Positions 48,301 through 62,100 of a stretch of 64,000 bases of DNA are shown piece after piece. Where the stretch lies: positions 121,181,415 through 121,245,414 of the forward strand of contig NC_089979.1 of NCBI RefSeq assembly GCF_036417845.1. Reading direction: 5' to 3'. A model generated the notes under the pieces. It had not been told where the DNA came from. It searched no databases and saw only the letters and a list, made by a program, of their open reading frames with translations. Numbering within the stretch: position 1 is the first letter of the stretch; each line of letters starts with the position of its first letter. The stretch is from Apteryx mantelli (taxonomy: Eukaryota > Chordata > Aves > Apterygiformes > Apterygidae). A program made the translations under genes and the position numbers.

Positions 48301-51300
48301 GAACTAACAGATCTCTTAGCAGGACAACTGAAAACTCATTATGTTAAAAATAAACAAACAAACCATAGATATTGTAAGCCAATTATATGTCAGCTGGAAA
48401 TATCCTTTAAACCAGAGTCTTTCAGTAAGATTTTTTTTTTTAAATAATGAGAGTAGTTAACCTTTGGAAGCACATAGTTATGTATATAGTGAATTCATTG
48501 TTATTGAACACCTTATCTGTAATTTCTATCTTTTTAGAAGTTCTTCCTGTCACTCAAAGAGAAGTTACAGGTTTGCCTTTAAACTTCATAGGCGAAATAT
48601 TACTCCCTCTCTTATGCAGAATATCAAGCTTGTTCTTCACAATGATCCATTCTGCCCTTAACCTGGTTGCAGAATCAGCACTTCAGACTGCCAGCTTTGT
48701 GAGGGCTTGGGTTATCTGTGTAGATGGCATTTTACATTTGTTATAAGGTACTCATCTAGTTGTATCCTATCTGGGGTTTGATGTAAATAATATCTCTGTG
48801 GATTTTCTGCAGTAAAACCAAATTTGCAGCTTTTGGGGAAAATGGAATTGAGGAAGGAAGAGTTCAGTACGTTCCACTACTTTGGTGGTGAACTAGGAGA
48901 GATGGGATGATTTAGCAACAATGAGGTAAGAAAGCAGAAAAGGACTTCTGCAATGATTCACTTTCTCATCCATGGCAGCCATAGAAACATATCTGAAAGC
49001 CCTTCTTTCTAGTTTCCAGTAAAACTGTTACTGTGTCTACAGTAAATTGGATAATAAAATTGCAAATGGGTCTCCCCTTAAGACTTCTTGTTTGTAAGGT
49101 GACAAGAGATTGATGGGTACTCCCCCCCACCCCAGAATGTTTCTGCAACTCTGTCCTCCCGTCCTTGTGCTTTGCCGATTACAGTCAAGGCAGCCTACCC
49201 CAGAAACAGCATTTTCTTTACGGGACTGTATACCAGACAGGGCTACAAACTAAGGGAATATAAAAGCCCCAAAGAATCTCCATGTGTGGATCCATCAAAG
49301 CATCACAGAAACAAGTGTGGCTACGTCAGGACTCTCTGAGGGTGTGCTGGATGGGGGGAAGGGCACTACTTGTTCCTGGTGTTGTACGTGGTAATAGTGT
49401 CCTATTTTAGACTTTCTCTGACCTGAATCTGTCATCTGTAAGGAAAGGTTGTTTTAAAGTGCATGGAGACCAAAGAATGCTTTTCCCAGCCACTGCTGTA
49501 CATCATTTAACTCTCTTTATGTTAATGGAGGTAAATAAAATATAAACAGTATGCACACTGTCAGAGCTGAAGAAATGTTATGACTGGTAGGTGTTTTAAA
49601 AAGAAAAAGCAGTTTTAGGGAGAGGTGGGTTTTCTTTATGAGAGACTGTAATCAGCCAGTCTTGGTGAGTATTGTAGTCCTGTCTGATGTTGCTCATGAA
49701 TCAGAAAAGGAGGAGATGGAAGACCCATTGAAAGGACTAATTTTAAAAGACTGAATAAGTGCAAGATGAATTTTGAATGATAAGATGGAGTTCTGCTTCA
49801 GGACTCTGGTGCTGACGTGAGGGCTCATCAGTGTTGTGCACTGGAGTGAATTTGCTGGTGCCAGGAGTTCGTTCTGCATTTGTATAACAAACTTAGATGG
49901 CAGCTTGTAGGTTAGCTGTCAGCAGGTGGCACAAGGCATACTTTCCTGCCTCTGGAGCCTTAGTGTATAGACCATATAGTGATCCTGCTGCTGGGTATGT
50001 TGTGCTGCCACTCAGTAATTCCTGAGTGAAATAAAATAACTCACTTAAGTATGACATGAAAGTGTGTGGGGATGCTGTTTATTAAAAAGAAATGTGGAAA
50101 AATGTCTCTGCTCTGAATTGTTTCCATCTGCCTTCCTCCTCGGTTCTTGCTTTGGCCTCTGCTCCAGGAGGTCTGCAATTCCCTTTGCTTGACAGAGGAG
50201 ATGGGTGCTCTGTGCTGTTTAGAAAAGGCAAGTTGGTGCCCTTGATGATGTGAAATGGGCACGTTAATGTCCCTTATGTCAAACATCACCTTCTCAAGTC
50301 TGTGCAGTATTTGAACTACATGCTCTGAATGCTTTTATAGTACCTGTATCGCCTCTCTTTCTGTTCTAGGCACATTTGAAAACGGTCACAGAATATTACA
50401 TAACTGGTGCAGTAACTGTTGTTACTAATGCACTGTTCCTAATACTGTTAAATTGCATTGCCTCTAGATTAATAGTGGGGAGAATTGCTTATAATGAACA
50501 TAGGATCCTTGATATGATTGTGCCTGAGGTGCCTTTTTTTGGCGCTGACAGTGCCTTTACTTCTTTTGTAACCCTGCTAATTTGGCTCCTTGAATATAGG
50601 TTTGAAATGTGAAGCAGGTGATTTGAAAATGGGCATCTGGAAGTACTGGTATGAATATTTAGAAGTGGTGGAGTGGAGGGAATGTCCCAGTAAGTCCTTG
50701 TTTTATCCCATTTCCCTGTATAAGAGTTCCCAGTGTATCACTGAAGAGCTGGTATGGTATCCCAGCAGGTACCATCTTTTTAAAGCATTAAAGTGGTGAG
50801 TGTATGGTTACCATCCTTCATATTCAAGCTACACACACACTTTTCTCTCTCAGTTTAAGTTCAGCCACCTCTAACTCGCTCATGCAAGTCCCTTTGATTA
50901 GTTAATTTACTGCCTTTATTGAATGTCATTCTGAAATTAAAAGGCTGGCACATGAAAGCTTCAATACAGGACCTTTGCTGGTCCTATTTGTTGAGCAGCC
51001 CAGTCCTTTTAATCAAGTAACTGAATTGCTCTGTTCCATCAGGCATGTTCTGGTCTCCTGAGTCTCAAGGAACTCATTTGCAGGAAGAAAAAATGTTAAA
51101 CCTATTCTAATTTAATAATCTATGTTCAGAAAAGGGTAAAATTGTTATTTAGGTAAGTAGATAATGAGAAACCAATTTTTAAAGGAATTACTAAGACTGC
51201 ATACATGCTTTGGCAATTTTTCATGGTAAATTCAAGTATTAAGGTAATGCAGTTTTCAAGATTTTGATTTATACTGCTAATTATACAGTCCTGCCTTCCT

Positions 51301-51665
51301 CTGTAGGATGGTCTAAAGTGCTGTGCAAAAGTCATCCTATGAAGTTTATTTGTTGTGGTTATTTGAGACAATCTGTTTGGCTAATGTATGTTTGTATCCT
51401 TTGGGGGGGAAGGGGAATGTTATCTGCTTGTTGCTGTAAATAATGGAAGAAGTTTCTTGCTAAGACTCCAAGATGAGGTATAGAATGGATGAGTAGGATT
51501 AGAAAAGATAATCAGGAAATAAACCATGTAGAATGAAAAGGTGCTGCAAAGCACTGAGCTCTCTGAGTTGCTGCTGGTGTTAACAGCCTTTCAAAGATGC
51601 GTATGGAAAGACAACTGAAGAATTGCTCACTGTGGCCAAAGTTGGTGTTACAATGTTGGGTTAGA
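45376..51665. other. Intron-like unique sequence, no gene recognised
   Basis: About 6 kb. Simple tracts include T-rich (TTTTG)n near 46571-46599, C11 at 48149-48159 and short A/T runs near 45788-45807. Frames such as 46142-46504 plus (120 codons) and 48447-48746 plus (99 codons) show no motif I know. Confidence 0.5.
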
Positions 51666-51697
51666 AATACTGTTTTAGCTCAATACTGTTTTAGCTC
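51666..51697. repeat. Perfect 16-bp tandem duplication
   Basis: aatactgttttagctc occurs twice head to tail with no mismatch, so it is probably recent. Confidence 0.95.
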
Positions 51698-51824
51698 AAG
51701 CATTAAATTCATATGCAGCCACCAAAATGGAAGGTGCAAAACCAAGAACCATCTCTGTGCAATCCCTTCTTCATCATGTCACTTGGGGCATCTGTCTTAT
51801 TCCTTGCCTCTAGTTCTATGCAGA

Positions 51825-51928
51825 CATGATGAAAAATAGGGTAGAGTGACTTGCTGAAGCTTTATTGGAAAGTTGCACTGGGAATTTGAAGTTGGCTTTT
51901 CCAAATCCTGTTCTACTGCACTGTCATT
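51825..51928 (-). repeat. MIR-like SINE relic, antisense on plus strand
   Basis: 'aaaaatagggtagagtgact', tgctgaag, 'gttgcactgggaatttgaag' and 'ccaaatcctgttctactgca' then ctg parallel antisense MIR from the 'gttaagtgacttgcccaag' part to the 'ccagtgctct' part. Diverged. Confidence 0.5.
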
Positions 51929-54900
51929 CAGAACCAGACCTTCCCCAGTCTAAACTAATTCTAAAAGAAAAGCTAACGGCAAGCATCTACGGAATTAGAT
52001 ACTTGCCCAAGTCTTGTCTGCATTGGTGGAAATCAATGGGAAGTTAGGCACCAAAAAAGTGTGGAGCTGTCCTTGCTCTGTATTTAATGACTTCTTAAAA
52101 TTTCTTTTTGCTAGCAGTCACTCTAAACTAATTGAGTCAAAGTTTTAGCTAGACAAAAACTGAGGCATGTGTGACCACACCTTTGCTTTTGCTTGTTTTC
52201 CAGCAGCCTTTCTTGAATGCAAATGCCTGGATAAACATTCTTCTAATCCTAGTTTAGTCATTTAACCTAGGTCAATAACTAGTCCTTGTGTGCTTACAAA
52301 ACTGAAGCGCCGTGTCTCTGGTGTAGTGCAGGCACGTGATTGGACAATTGATCTGGAAAGTAAACAGGAAACCTCAGCAAATGGTATCAAACAGTGCAAA
52401 ATATCTGCTATAGACTTAGTATAGGATCATTGCCATCTCTTGCATGACAACCAGTGCAGAGTTGTTAAGAACAGAAAAATGCATGGATTTTCACCAAAGT
52501 TGTATAAAAACATACACCTTTTCTTTCCAGTGTTGTTTTTAAGGAGTGTTTTTAAGTGTGACTCTCTAAAGTGAAAACACTTTTTTTTTTCAATACTGTT
52601 GTCTTGATGTGACCTTTGTAGTTAAGGGCTGTACATATTTCAGTTATGGTATTAGAATCTTGTGTATTAAGTATTTGCCAGCTCAGTTTTCATTTAAACA
52701 TATAGTGGTTATGGGTGATAGTGTGTGCTTTATGTGGGCTTGTGTAACGCACTACTACCACAAGTTAGTCGCCAACTCCTCAGTAGGTGCCAGACACTTA
52801 CCTTCATAGCAAATTCAAATGCCAGGAAAAAGAATCAATATAACTTTCCTTATTATATTCTGAACTTTTAATAAAAGCTATTGGGAGTACTACATGATAC
52901 TGTGGAGCATGTTCTGTGTAGCAGTTAAATAAGAAATATCCTTAATGTGAAAGGAACTATTGATCTCTGAAGCTTATCTGTTCCTTGAATGCTGTTCCTC
53001 TGAAGACACAGTTGAATTGCTTTTTGAATGACACTCTTGAGTATACTGGCTGTATGTTTTTTATTTATTTTATTTTATTTTTTGTAACCATTCCCATCAT
53101 CAAATGTATTAGAGGATTTAAATTTCCTGCTGTTGTGGAAAGGATTAAAGCCATTGTGGTTGTAAATCTGGGCAGAGCCACATAACCAAGAGATGGTGAG
53201 AAATGGTGAATAATACTGCTGAATTTTCTTAAACTGAGCAATTGGGGTAAAATAGGACAAGATCAATTTGAAACTACCAACTTTTATCCATTTTTTTAAT
53301 GGAAAACAAACTTGTTTTCAATTGACACAAAATGTTTCATTGGCTAAGCACTTCTCAAATGTTGAAATTAGGGATTTAGACTTCTTAAATATTCCCTTCT
53401 TTGGGGTTTGACCAGGGTCCTTTGCAGTCTAAATTACTCTGAATCTCTCTTACCCCCCTCCCCTTTGAGCCAAAACTATTTAATTTAATTTCAAAGAATT
53501 TTGTTTTCCATGAAAGTCTGTTTTGTGAAGGATATACTGCTTGTTTAGAGCAGGCTGTGTTTTCCTAATAGTGAATGTGAATGAAGGATTGAAGGAGGAC
53601 TGTACTGCTGAAAAGAGTGTCAATACTGTGGGTAGATGATCAGAAGTTAAGATGAGATGACGCTTGCAGAGCTATTTCCATAGCTGTTGCTGTTTAGCAC
53701 AGATTTGCTTGAAGTCAGTGACAATTATATCAGCGTTTTATTTGGCCCTGTGTTTCTTGTCTTTTTTATCTAACAAATTCATCTAAGTCTAAAAACAGAG
53801 TTTTAAATTTATGCTTGAGTTATTTTTATGCAATACAACTATAATACAGTTTCCCTAATTTTGTCATTCATTTTTGTATTGAAAAAAGTAACCCCACTGT
53901 TGACATGTCATTAAGATTTCTGCACTCAAAGGTCAGTTCCCCCTGGAGTTTCCTTTCGTCTGGAAGATGGCATATATTAAAATTTTATAACAGTTCCCAT
54001 TAGTTCCAATGCTATAATCCTGGAATCAATCTGGCTGCCCTTCTTCATAGCCTGTCAAGTGCAATAAATGCTTTAGATGAGCAATAAAGAGATTGGAATG
54101 GATTCACTCTTATAAACAAGACCTGTTTGCATACTTAAGATTTAAACCTGGCCACTGTTGTGCTGATAAGGCTCCTTTCAATTCAGGTGATGCATTAAGT
54201 ACAAATGTATGTGGATGCAGGGCTGCAGACCTGTAGCCGTAACTTCTTTCACTTCATATTCTGCTCTTTGTACACAAGTAAAAAGAAGTCATCTCATCTT
54301 GGTGTGAGTGTGGATGCACAACACTCCCAAGGTTTTGGAAGGGAAAGGAATTGTTATGGGATTCTCAGGAGTGGTGTCTGTCCTTTCCACTTCTCCTCTC
54401 TCCTTGTCTTTGTTTGGCATTTGCTCTTCACTTTGGCCATTGCAGCCCATGGGAGAATTAGCACTGGAGAGTCCCTCCCAGCTGTTGGGAAGGGGATCCA
54501 GATCATTCAAGAATAGGTTCCTTTGATTGTGCGTGAGAAGACTGGCCTGTAGGGAAGCTGAGATGGAGGGAGGAAGGTTCAGAGGTGATATGGAGCATTT
54601 CTCAAAGGTAGTCTAAATAGACTGGATGGTTTAATAGTTGTAGTGGGAGTGGACTTGAGAGCACAGGCCAGAATCCTGCTTGTCCTTCAGACACGTTAAA
54701 ATGAGGGTTCTGAAAGATGGATGAAAGACTGGATTTCAGATGTTTCCATCAGAAAACTTTAAGGTCAAGGCAATTATTTTTTCCTGCAGACTTGCTCTAT
54801 AGTAACTAACACAATGGTCTGGTGCCTCTGGTCACTGTTTCAGTGTGGATAATAATCTGACTAACTTAAAAACTTGGGGAGAGTCACTAAATTCACACTG

Positions 54901-55920
54901 AAAATATAGGATAAATTTTTCCCAAACAGCATGACTTTTCATAATTGATTGCATATTTTAAAATATCAGTGTCCTACTAAGTTTACATTTCACCCATTGC
55001 ATTCATCAATAATATTAAGGGGAAAAAAAACACAGCAGCTAAGAAAAAAATCACCATTTCCTTTTAAATCTCCTTAAAATGTATGTATCTTGTCATGGCC
55101 TTTTCAAAGAATATTAGAATGGATATTTGAGAACTAGTATTACATTTCACTTTGTATTTGTAAATAAGGTGTTCGCCCTCTTGGCCAGGTCTTTAACAGG
55201 GAGCATGTTGCCTGGGCCAAACTTCCATGATGGTATCTGTTTGGATGAGCTGCTGCTTTTTACTTTTTACTTTTACTGGACTGAGAGGTACTGATAGAGC
55301 TGCCAGATACCACTACAAAAACTTGTAACAATTCTGGCATTAGGGAATTTTGTGTTCTCATATGATGTGATTGGTTGACTGTTTTTGTTTTGTGGGTTTT
55401 TTTGTTGTTGAGTTTGGATTTGGGGGAGAGGGTGAAAAGAGGGAGTTAGTGCCTTAATAGCTTTCTCACGTCATGCAGCCACTAAGTTTGCCCAGCAAAA
55501 TAAACAAAAATGGCAAGTGACTTCTGTCTCATCCTCCGCTTCTGTACCTATAAATAACTTCAGGCCTGCAACCTTCTGTTCCCATGGATAAATGAATGAA
55601 TGAATTAAAAAAAAAAAAAACAGAGGAAGACACATGGATTAAATTAGGCACTTAATTTCCTCAAAGTATGGAGAGCCTTTCAGTGTCCTGTGCAAACTGA
55701 TGAGTCACATGAAATTATTTCAGACAGTAAGGCCACCAGAAGTTTATCTTGAGGGGTGATGAAAGTTAGTTTAAGTGTTATTTTAAAGAACGAAAGGTAC
55801 TGATAAACTTCAGGGTGTTGGCCGGTTATCTTCTGCTATGTTGAGAAGGGGGAGAGAAATGCCTCCCTTTAATGTAGGCATAATTTGATGTTAATAACCT
55901 AAAACTTGATGTTTTTTTCA
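51929..55920. other. Intron-like unique sequence, no gene recognised
   Basis: Includes the words 'aaatcaatgggaagttaggc' near 52029, which resemble old sauropsid repeat text, a T-rich tract at about 53058-53083 and a run of 14 A at 55607-55620. Frames such as 54205-54516 plus (103 codons) have no family resemblance. Confidence 0.45.
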
Positions 55921-56226
55921 GAATGAATGTTTTTCTTGTTGCAGATATCACAGCACTGTATTGTCTTCAGTACATATGATCTAGGGAAGCTGCAATACTG
56001 CTCTGCACCCCTTTACATTAACAGAAAGAGCGTAGTGTCAGTTACTCCTGTCATCCAACAGTTCACACTACAAAATTTCATTCTCGCTTTCTTTATGGCT
56101 TTGATAAACTTTTGTATTGGACTTTGTGTTCCATATCAAATGCCACCTCCTAACTCTAAAGGAAAGCCAAAACACCCCTCAATTAAGCTTCCAGAAAAGT
56201 GACATTTTTGTACTTGTTTAAATAAA
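55921..56226 (+). other. Speculative terminal exon: 91-codon frame plus poly-A signal
   Basis: Two acceptor-like sites (ttttttcag ending at 55921; ttcttgttgcag ending at 55944) precede or enter an open frame from 55927 to the stop at 56200-56202. An AATAAA at 56221-56226 lies just past the stop. The peptide has a hydrophobic stretch (FILAFFMALINFCIGLCV, residues about 52-69) followed by a Pro/Lys-rich basic tail. I do not recognise it. A frame of this length can arise by chance, and an AATAAA is common in AT-rich DNA, so this is offered only as a candidate 3' exon or small novel transcript. Confidence 0.2.
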
Positions 56227-57822
56227 ACACAGTGGTCTTTTGTTTGAGCAAAACTGGGCTTTCTGTGTTTTAGAGGAGATTCAGTCTTCTGTTTCAAATA
56301 ATATCAACCCAGAAAAGGTGAATATAAAAAGTGCACTAGACTGGACTGACACTTCTCTGAGCATGCTAGTGTACCTCTGACTGCTCACCAGGCTACATAT
56401 GTGTCTTTGCTTCTGAGCCACTCAACAGTCTTCAGGTCAGAGCTACAGGGATCAGGTCAGGATTTGTGTAATGGCTTCTCCCCTAGCCTCCAGTCTCCCT
56501 ACTGCTTCCAGTTGCTCTCTCCTCTCCTCTCTTGGCAGAATGGAGCAAGAGCTGTGTATGGGAAAAGAAACAAACAGATTAGCCGCTGGTGGCAAGGAAG
56601 GAGAGCTATAGGCTAGGCAAGGAGACTGCATAGGCCAGGCAACAATTTGGTTGGGTTTGGAGGAGTAGGTGAGAACAGAGGAGAGACTGGTGCTGTGGAT
56701 TAGGGTGGCAGGGAGCGCAAAGCTGAGAGACAAGAAATACAGGCTTGAACGGTTATTTAGGAGGGTGACTGGGACTGGCTGAGCATGGAGGCTTGGACAG
56801 TGGGAGCAAAAAGTGAAGATTATTTTTTCTTTTAATAAAAAACCTCTGTTGTGGTAGGAAGATCAGAGAGGCTGGCAGCTGAACAAGGAAACTTGATATG
56901 AATTTGGTCTGGTTAACCAGGATGAAGAGCAGAGATTGAGACTGAGCTAAGGGTAGAAAAGAGACAGGATAGGGAGAGGTTGTAGAAGACAGTGCAGGAG
57001 GGATGAATAAAGAAACTGTGTTTCTTTCTGCAGTCTGCAATGGGACCTGAGATTTCCGTTTCTGCCATTGCTGTACATCTAGCACATATAGTAAAGCTCC
57101 TGATTAAAAAAAAAAAAAAAAAAAGACACCCCCCCCCAAATCCTCACCTTGTTTAACCAAGTGCTCACCTCCTGTCACCTCTGCCACTTTTGCTATGTTT
57201 GTTGGCACAAGAATTTTTGCATTTAGTGTACCCACTATAAGTATCTTGTTATATAGCATGCTAGCAACTATCATCAGGTGGTAAGCTGCACTCCTGTGTG
57301 TCTGTATGGTGACATATCTGAAAGCGTTTGGATGGGTGAAGCTCCACTGCACAAGCAGAGACTGCCCTCACAGGCTACATCTCATCAGTCTTTACTTTGC
57401 TGTGGTCTACAGAAGAGGAAAGTCTGCTGCTGCTGTCAGCTTCTGCATTAGCTTGAATGACAGATGTCCATGTGGTAAGAAACTCAGTCTTGTTGAAGCC
57501 TTGTTTGTAAGTGTTTGATACCATCAAATGTTTGTTGGAATGGATTGACTGATTATGGCTTGCTTTCTGATTTATATTTATGTAATTTATGTAATATGCC
57601 AGATATAAATCTCCCAGCCTCCCCTTTTAAAAATACAAACTCACAGTTAAGGTGGCAAAGCCAAACACTCAAGGATCAGGAAATGCCTGAAAAAAAAAAA
57701 AAAAAGCCATGTGGACTTAATTGAGCCTTCTTGTTTGTATGATATGACACTGTCTATTAATAAGTGATCATATACCTTTTTTTTCTGTGAGAATCCTGCA
57801 AAAGTAGGGCCATTGCCTGTTT
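56227..57822. other. Unique sequence with purine/pyrimidine-biased stretches
   Basis: Plus strand is purine-rich from about 56590 to 57010 with overlapping minus frames (56452-56733; 56753-57085) that reflect this bias. A19 lies at 57106-57124, close to C9 at 57129-57137. Another A run lies at about 57690-57705. No gene recognised. Confidence 0.5.
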
Positions 57823-57992
57823 AGGGCCTGACTTTACTGCTCCTTTTGAGTACAGGCTTATAGATGGCTCATGCCGTAGCTTTCCTGCACCAAAGATCAA
57901 ATGCTGCAAAATCATGTGGTTACAGGGACTCTACTACCCTTTGAAGTAAATAGCATCTTTTCATTGACTTCAGTAGGCTTCGGAGCAGGCTG
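57823..57992. repeat. Ancient sauropsid repeat relic with partly inverted ends
   Basis: The left end 'gggcctgactttactgctcc' and the right part 'tcattgacttcagtaggctt' then cggagcaggctg match a frequent sauropsid repeat (gggcctgatcctgc..tcc ... cattgacttcaatggg..ttggatcaggcc). The ends are roughly inverted relative to each other, as in a MITE-like element. Family name uncertain. Confidence 0.4.
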
Positions 57993-59113
57993 AGAATTAA
58001 GATAAAATTTGTCCTGGAATTTCTTCCTTCTCCAATGACCTAATTGATGGCAAGACATGTAAAAGATCTGCTTCAGTGCAGCTCAGTAGCTGGTTACTTT
58101 TAGAAAGATTTTTTCTGTTTGTTTTTCAGAGACTAAATCATGCAAAAAAGGGTATTTTTTTAAAGTATTTGTCTAGTTGCTTCACTGTTCAAATGTGATC
58201 TTTTACGCAATTTATTAGAATTTTTAACTTAGGTGGAAAAACATCCTGAACAGTAAAGATTTATGTTCCAATCTTATAATGCAATTTACATTGTTGTAAA
58301 TGATCTAAAATTAGGTGAAAAATCAATTTCTTCTATAACAAAGGGAATAACAAAGACCGAAGCATTTGGTAGCACAAGCTGTATGTAATTGCGATGGAAG
58401 AGTTGCAACACTTCAGTGTTAGGATATCACTGGAGAGAATTTTAAGGGTTTGAAAATCTGCATAGCTGTATTGCCTATCCTTTAATCAAAGGATGTTAAT
58501 GTAAAAGAGGATAAAGTCATTTTGATCTGCTTGGAAGATGGTTACTGATAACAGGTATCTATCTTCTGACATGTACGTCCCATTTCCATATATCTGTGGC
58601 AAATTTTCTGTAAGGGTCTGATTTTCTTGCTCGGTGTGCGGCAGCTCTTCTAGGGATAATACTCTCAAATCAAGTCACTCAAGCACCTCAGTGAATGAGA
58701 GAAGTCTCTGGCTTGGAGAGCGATTGAAATTCTAGAGAAACACTGGGGAGATACCATTCTGTAGCCATAAAATGATTATAACTGAGCAAATAGTTTTGAA
58801 TGGATACTTTATGTAATGGATTTTTGTCTCCTCTGCAGAATGTCCATGAAGGTGGTAATATGCCCAGTGTGTTTGCTGTTCAATAAAATTTAAGTAGCAA
58901 ACAACATTCTTCAATAAATATTGATTTCCATTTTTATTGTGTACTTGTGACTAGCCAGCTGGTGATATTTATTCATTCTGATTTGACCTTATGTGGCCAA
59001 AATCTCATGGAAAGTGGATTTTCTTTTAATGGCATAGAAAGTGCCTCCTTTAACAGTGTTTTGTTGTTTGTTGCTCTGTTGCTCTGAAGAGGAACTGCAG
59101 AGAGATTTCCTCA

Positions 59114-59116
<3 letters not shown>
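57993..59116. other. Unique AT-rich sequence, no gene recognised
   Basis: Only short minus frames near 58486-58914. Nothing else seen. Confidence 0.5.
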
Positions 59117-59152
<36 letters not shown>

Positions 59153-59169
59153 CCGAGAGAGAGAGAGAG
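59117..59169. repeat. T36 run followed by (GA)n
   Basis: Thirty-six consecutive T, then CC and a GA dinucleotide tract. On the minus strand this is a CT tract followed by 36 A, which could be a retroposed poly-A tail, though no retrocopy body was recognised to its right. Confidence 0.9.
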
Positions 59170-62100
59170 GATAAGCAGGCCTGGTATAATTATGATCTAT
59201 AGTGATCATCACAGTTTTTGGAGCAGACTGCAGACTTTGTGAAGGGAAGTTTAACTTTGCTGGATATAGTTGACTCAGCATTCCAGAAATATATTCTTCT
59301 CTCTTGCCAGCTTAATGAATCCTATCATGTCTCAAAGAGCTCCCATTATTGTTAGAGATGGAGAATGTTAGTGCCACACTGTGTGTGTCCTCTGAATTCC
59401 ACCTCTTATCTATTAAATCTGATTCTAGAGCAGCAAGCTCATCTGTCCAAAGCTGGCAATGTGAACAACATTGCATTGCTGCCAAAAAAGGTTTCGAAGT
59501 TGACCAAGGTAGAGATGGGACAGAAGGGATCTTTGAGAGTCAGGGCTGTAAGTCTGACAAAGAAAAATAAATACAATGGGTAAATCAGAAGTGTACAGTT
59601 TTGAAAAGAGTTTCACAAGAGCCACTACTTACTCTGTTTTTTGAGGGGGAATGTTGAATTTTGTTATTTTAAGAGTTTCAATCCTGCAGTGTACTAAATG
59701 TCTGAAATCCCGCTCATGGGTTGCTTAGTGGCAGGAACACCTTGCTGTGTTCATAACGACCTCTGAAGGTCTGTCCTTTCCTCTCCCTTGGCTTCTGCAG
59801 TACTCCTTGACCACACAGTTGCCATAGTGACACTAGTTGTCTCACTAAACACCCTAGAATAATTGGGGTAAGTGCATTAAAAGGTGTGTCTAGGTATTTT
59901 ACCCTTGGACAAAATATTGCCTTTATCAGAATTAAGCTTCTGGCTCTGGAGATGTTGAGATGTTGATTGTGCTTAGTCTGGCTGAGAGTTGGATGTAGGA
60001 CTGGCCATGAACAAACCTCACTGTCACCCCAAAAAGAAGCAGTTGGTCTGTTTTGATTATCAGCAAGATGAGCTGTAGGATGTGTCATTCACTTCTAATC
60101 ATCCAAGAGTAGAGTATGTGGGTACAGCTACTGTGTTGGCAGTAGAGGACAAAATGAATATCCCAGATCTTACCTTAGGGCCAGATCATTGACTACTGCA
60201 AAAAGAGTAGTGTTTCCTTTCTTCCCCACTGCCCCCTCGATTTCACAGGAGCTCTGTCCAATCACAGCAGTTGAGCTTTTAGCTCCCCTAATATCTGGTC
60301 TGAAGACATGGGCAGGTTTTTTTTCAGGTAAAAAGAGGAGAGCTTTAGCCTTGCCTTCTCAGAGTTTGGAAAGACTGGGATGCCTTTTTTGAAGGACAGA
60401 GTCATTTGCTGTCTTGGTGAGTACTTGAAGGAGCTCTTATTGCAGTCCTACAGGCAACAAGTCAGTGAAGGAGCTTCATCACTCCGTGTGTGGACTGTGT
60501 CTTGACTTGGAATTTGTGAATGGAGGAGCCAGGGCAATAATTTATGCCTAAAGGATTTGTTGATCTAAGTGGTTCTTGATGGAGTGTAGAAAATCCCGAA
60601 GGTTATTTAGCTAAACACAAACAGCATGAAGGGCAAAGTTCTCCGGGAGAAGAATGTGTCTAGATGAATTTGCCTACCAACTAACGATATTTTCCTTTAT
60701 TTTAAAATGTAGTTTATGGAAGGGTTATCTTTCTTGACTCCTTGTGATCAATAGGAAGACAGCTAGCTAGCGGTGCTGCTTTCTCCCTGTTGGGAGATCC
60801 CATACTCACAGATATGACTATAGTCACTTGTGCATTTGTGATCTTGCTTATTTGAGTGTTAGTAGGAATGAACCGGACAGACACAGGTAAGCATGGATAG
60901 ATGTAGAGTGCAACAAGTCATGTAGCTCATATTTTCCATGCCCTTTCCACCATGAATTGCATTAATCATGTGTTTCAGTTCTGATAGTTATAGGACTATA
61001 TCAAGCCAAACCTAATTATTTAAGGGGTTGACTGTCTCTGTGTGATGTGACCTTGCATAATAGCTGTGCATGATGGGGAATGAAATGGCTGATTTCTTAC
61101 AGATGAGAGTGGGAAAGGAGAAAGGGAGGGGAAAAAAAAAGGCCGCAGGTTTGTAACTAGAAAGTGTTATTTCAGGCAGAGACTAGAACTGTAAAAAGCT
61201 TAGTAATAAAGAATACACAAATGGCTTTCCCAGCCTCGTCTTTCAACAGTAGCGAACCAAAAAAATAAGCAGCACCAATCCATTTTCATAAAGAGGAGGG
61301 GAGTAAGGTGAGGAAGAGTGTGGTCTTTTGAGTTGTCATCTTTTGAGTTATTTGCTATTCAGGGATGTGAGCTTCTTGGATGTCAGGTGATATACAGTTG
61401 AGGTTCTTGGGCATCCAGGGATGTATGATTAAGAAGTTTAGATACAGCTTGGCCTTCTGAGCATGGTGATTTAAATGAGCTCACACCTTTGGGTAGCCTG
61501 TTTCAGCCTCTTAGAACAAAATATAATGTACTTATTTAAATACAAAGAAACATGCATAGTCTCCGTTGATGACGGGTCCTAATTTTGATGATGCAGGGAT
61601 AAGTACTTGCCAGTTTAGTACCAGGCAAGATAAGGTCAGACAACTGGCTAAGTCAGACTAGATTGAAATGTTTCCTGCTTTTCAGTAAATACTTGGTTTT
61701 GTTCTCGCAAAAGCTAATTCGCTGCTGGTTGTTAGTTAGGTAATATAGCTTTACAGATTGTTTGATATTTGTATTCGCTGTTGTGTGTTTGTATTGCAAA
61801 AAACCCACCAACATTGGAATGACAGAGTAGGGCAGAGTTCCTCCTGGTTGGGGTCTCTGGTATGTCAGCCTAGGAGTTTTCAGTGTCAGTGTGTATGAGG
61901 GGTAATTTCAAAGGTTTCTTGCCTTTAAATTATTTTAAATGAAGACTAGTATTTCCTGAAAATATATCACTGCAAATGGAGTGATTGAAATATAAATTTT
62001 TTTTATAGCAAGAATTTAAATGCCTGAATACCAGGTGAGAAATAGACTGGTATTTGGGCACAATGTTTTGAATTTTCATGCACTCAAAAAAAAAAGTTTT

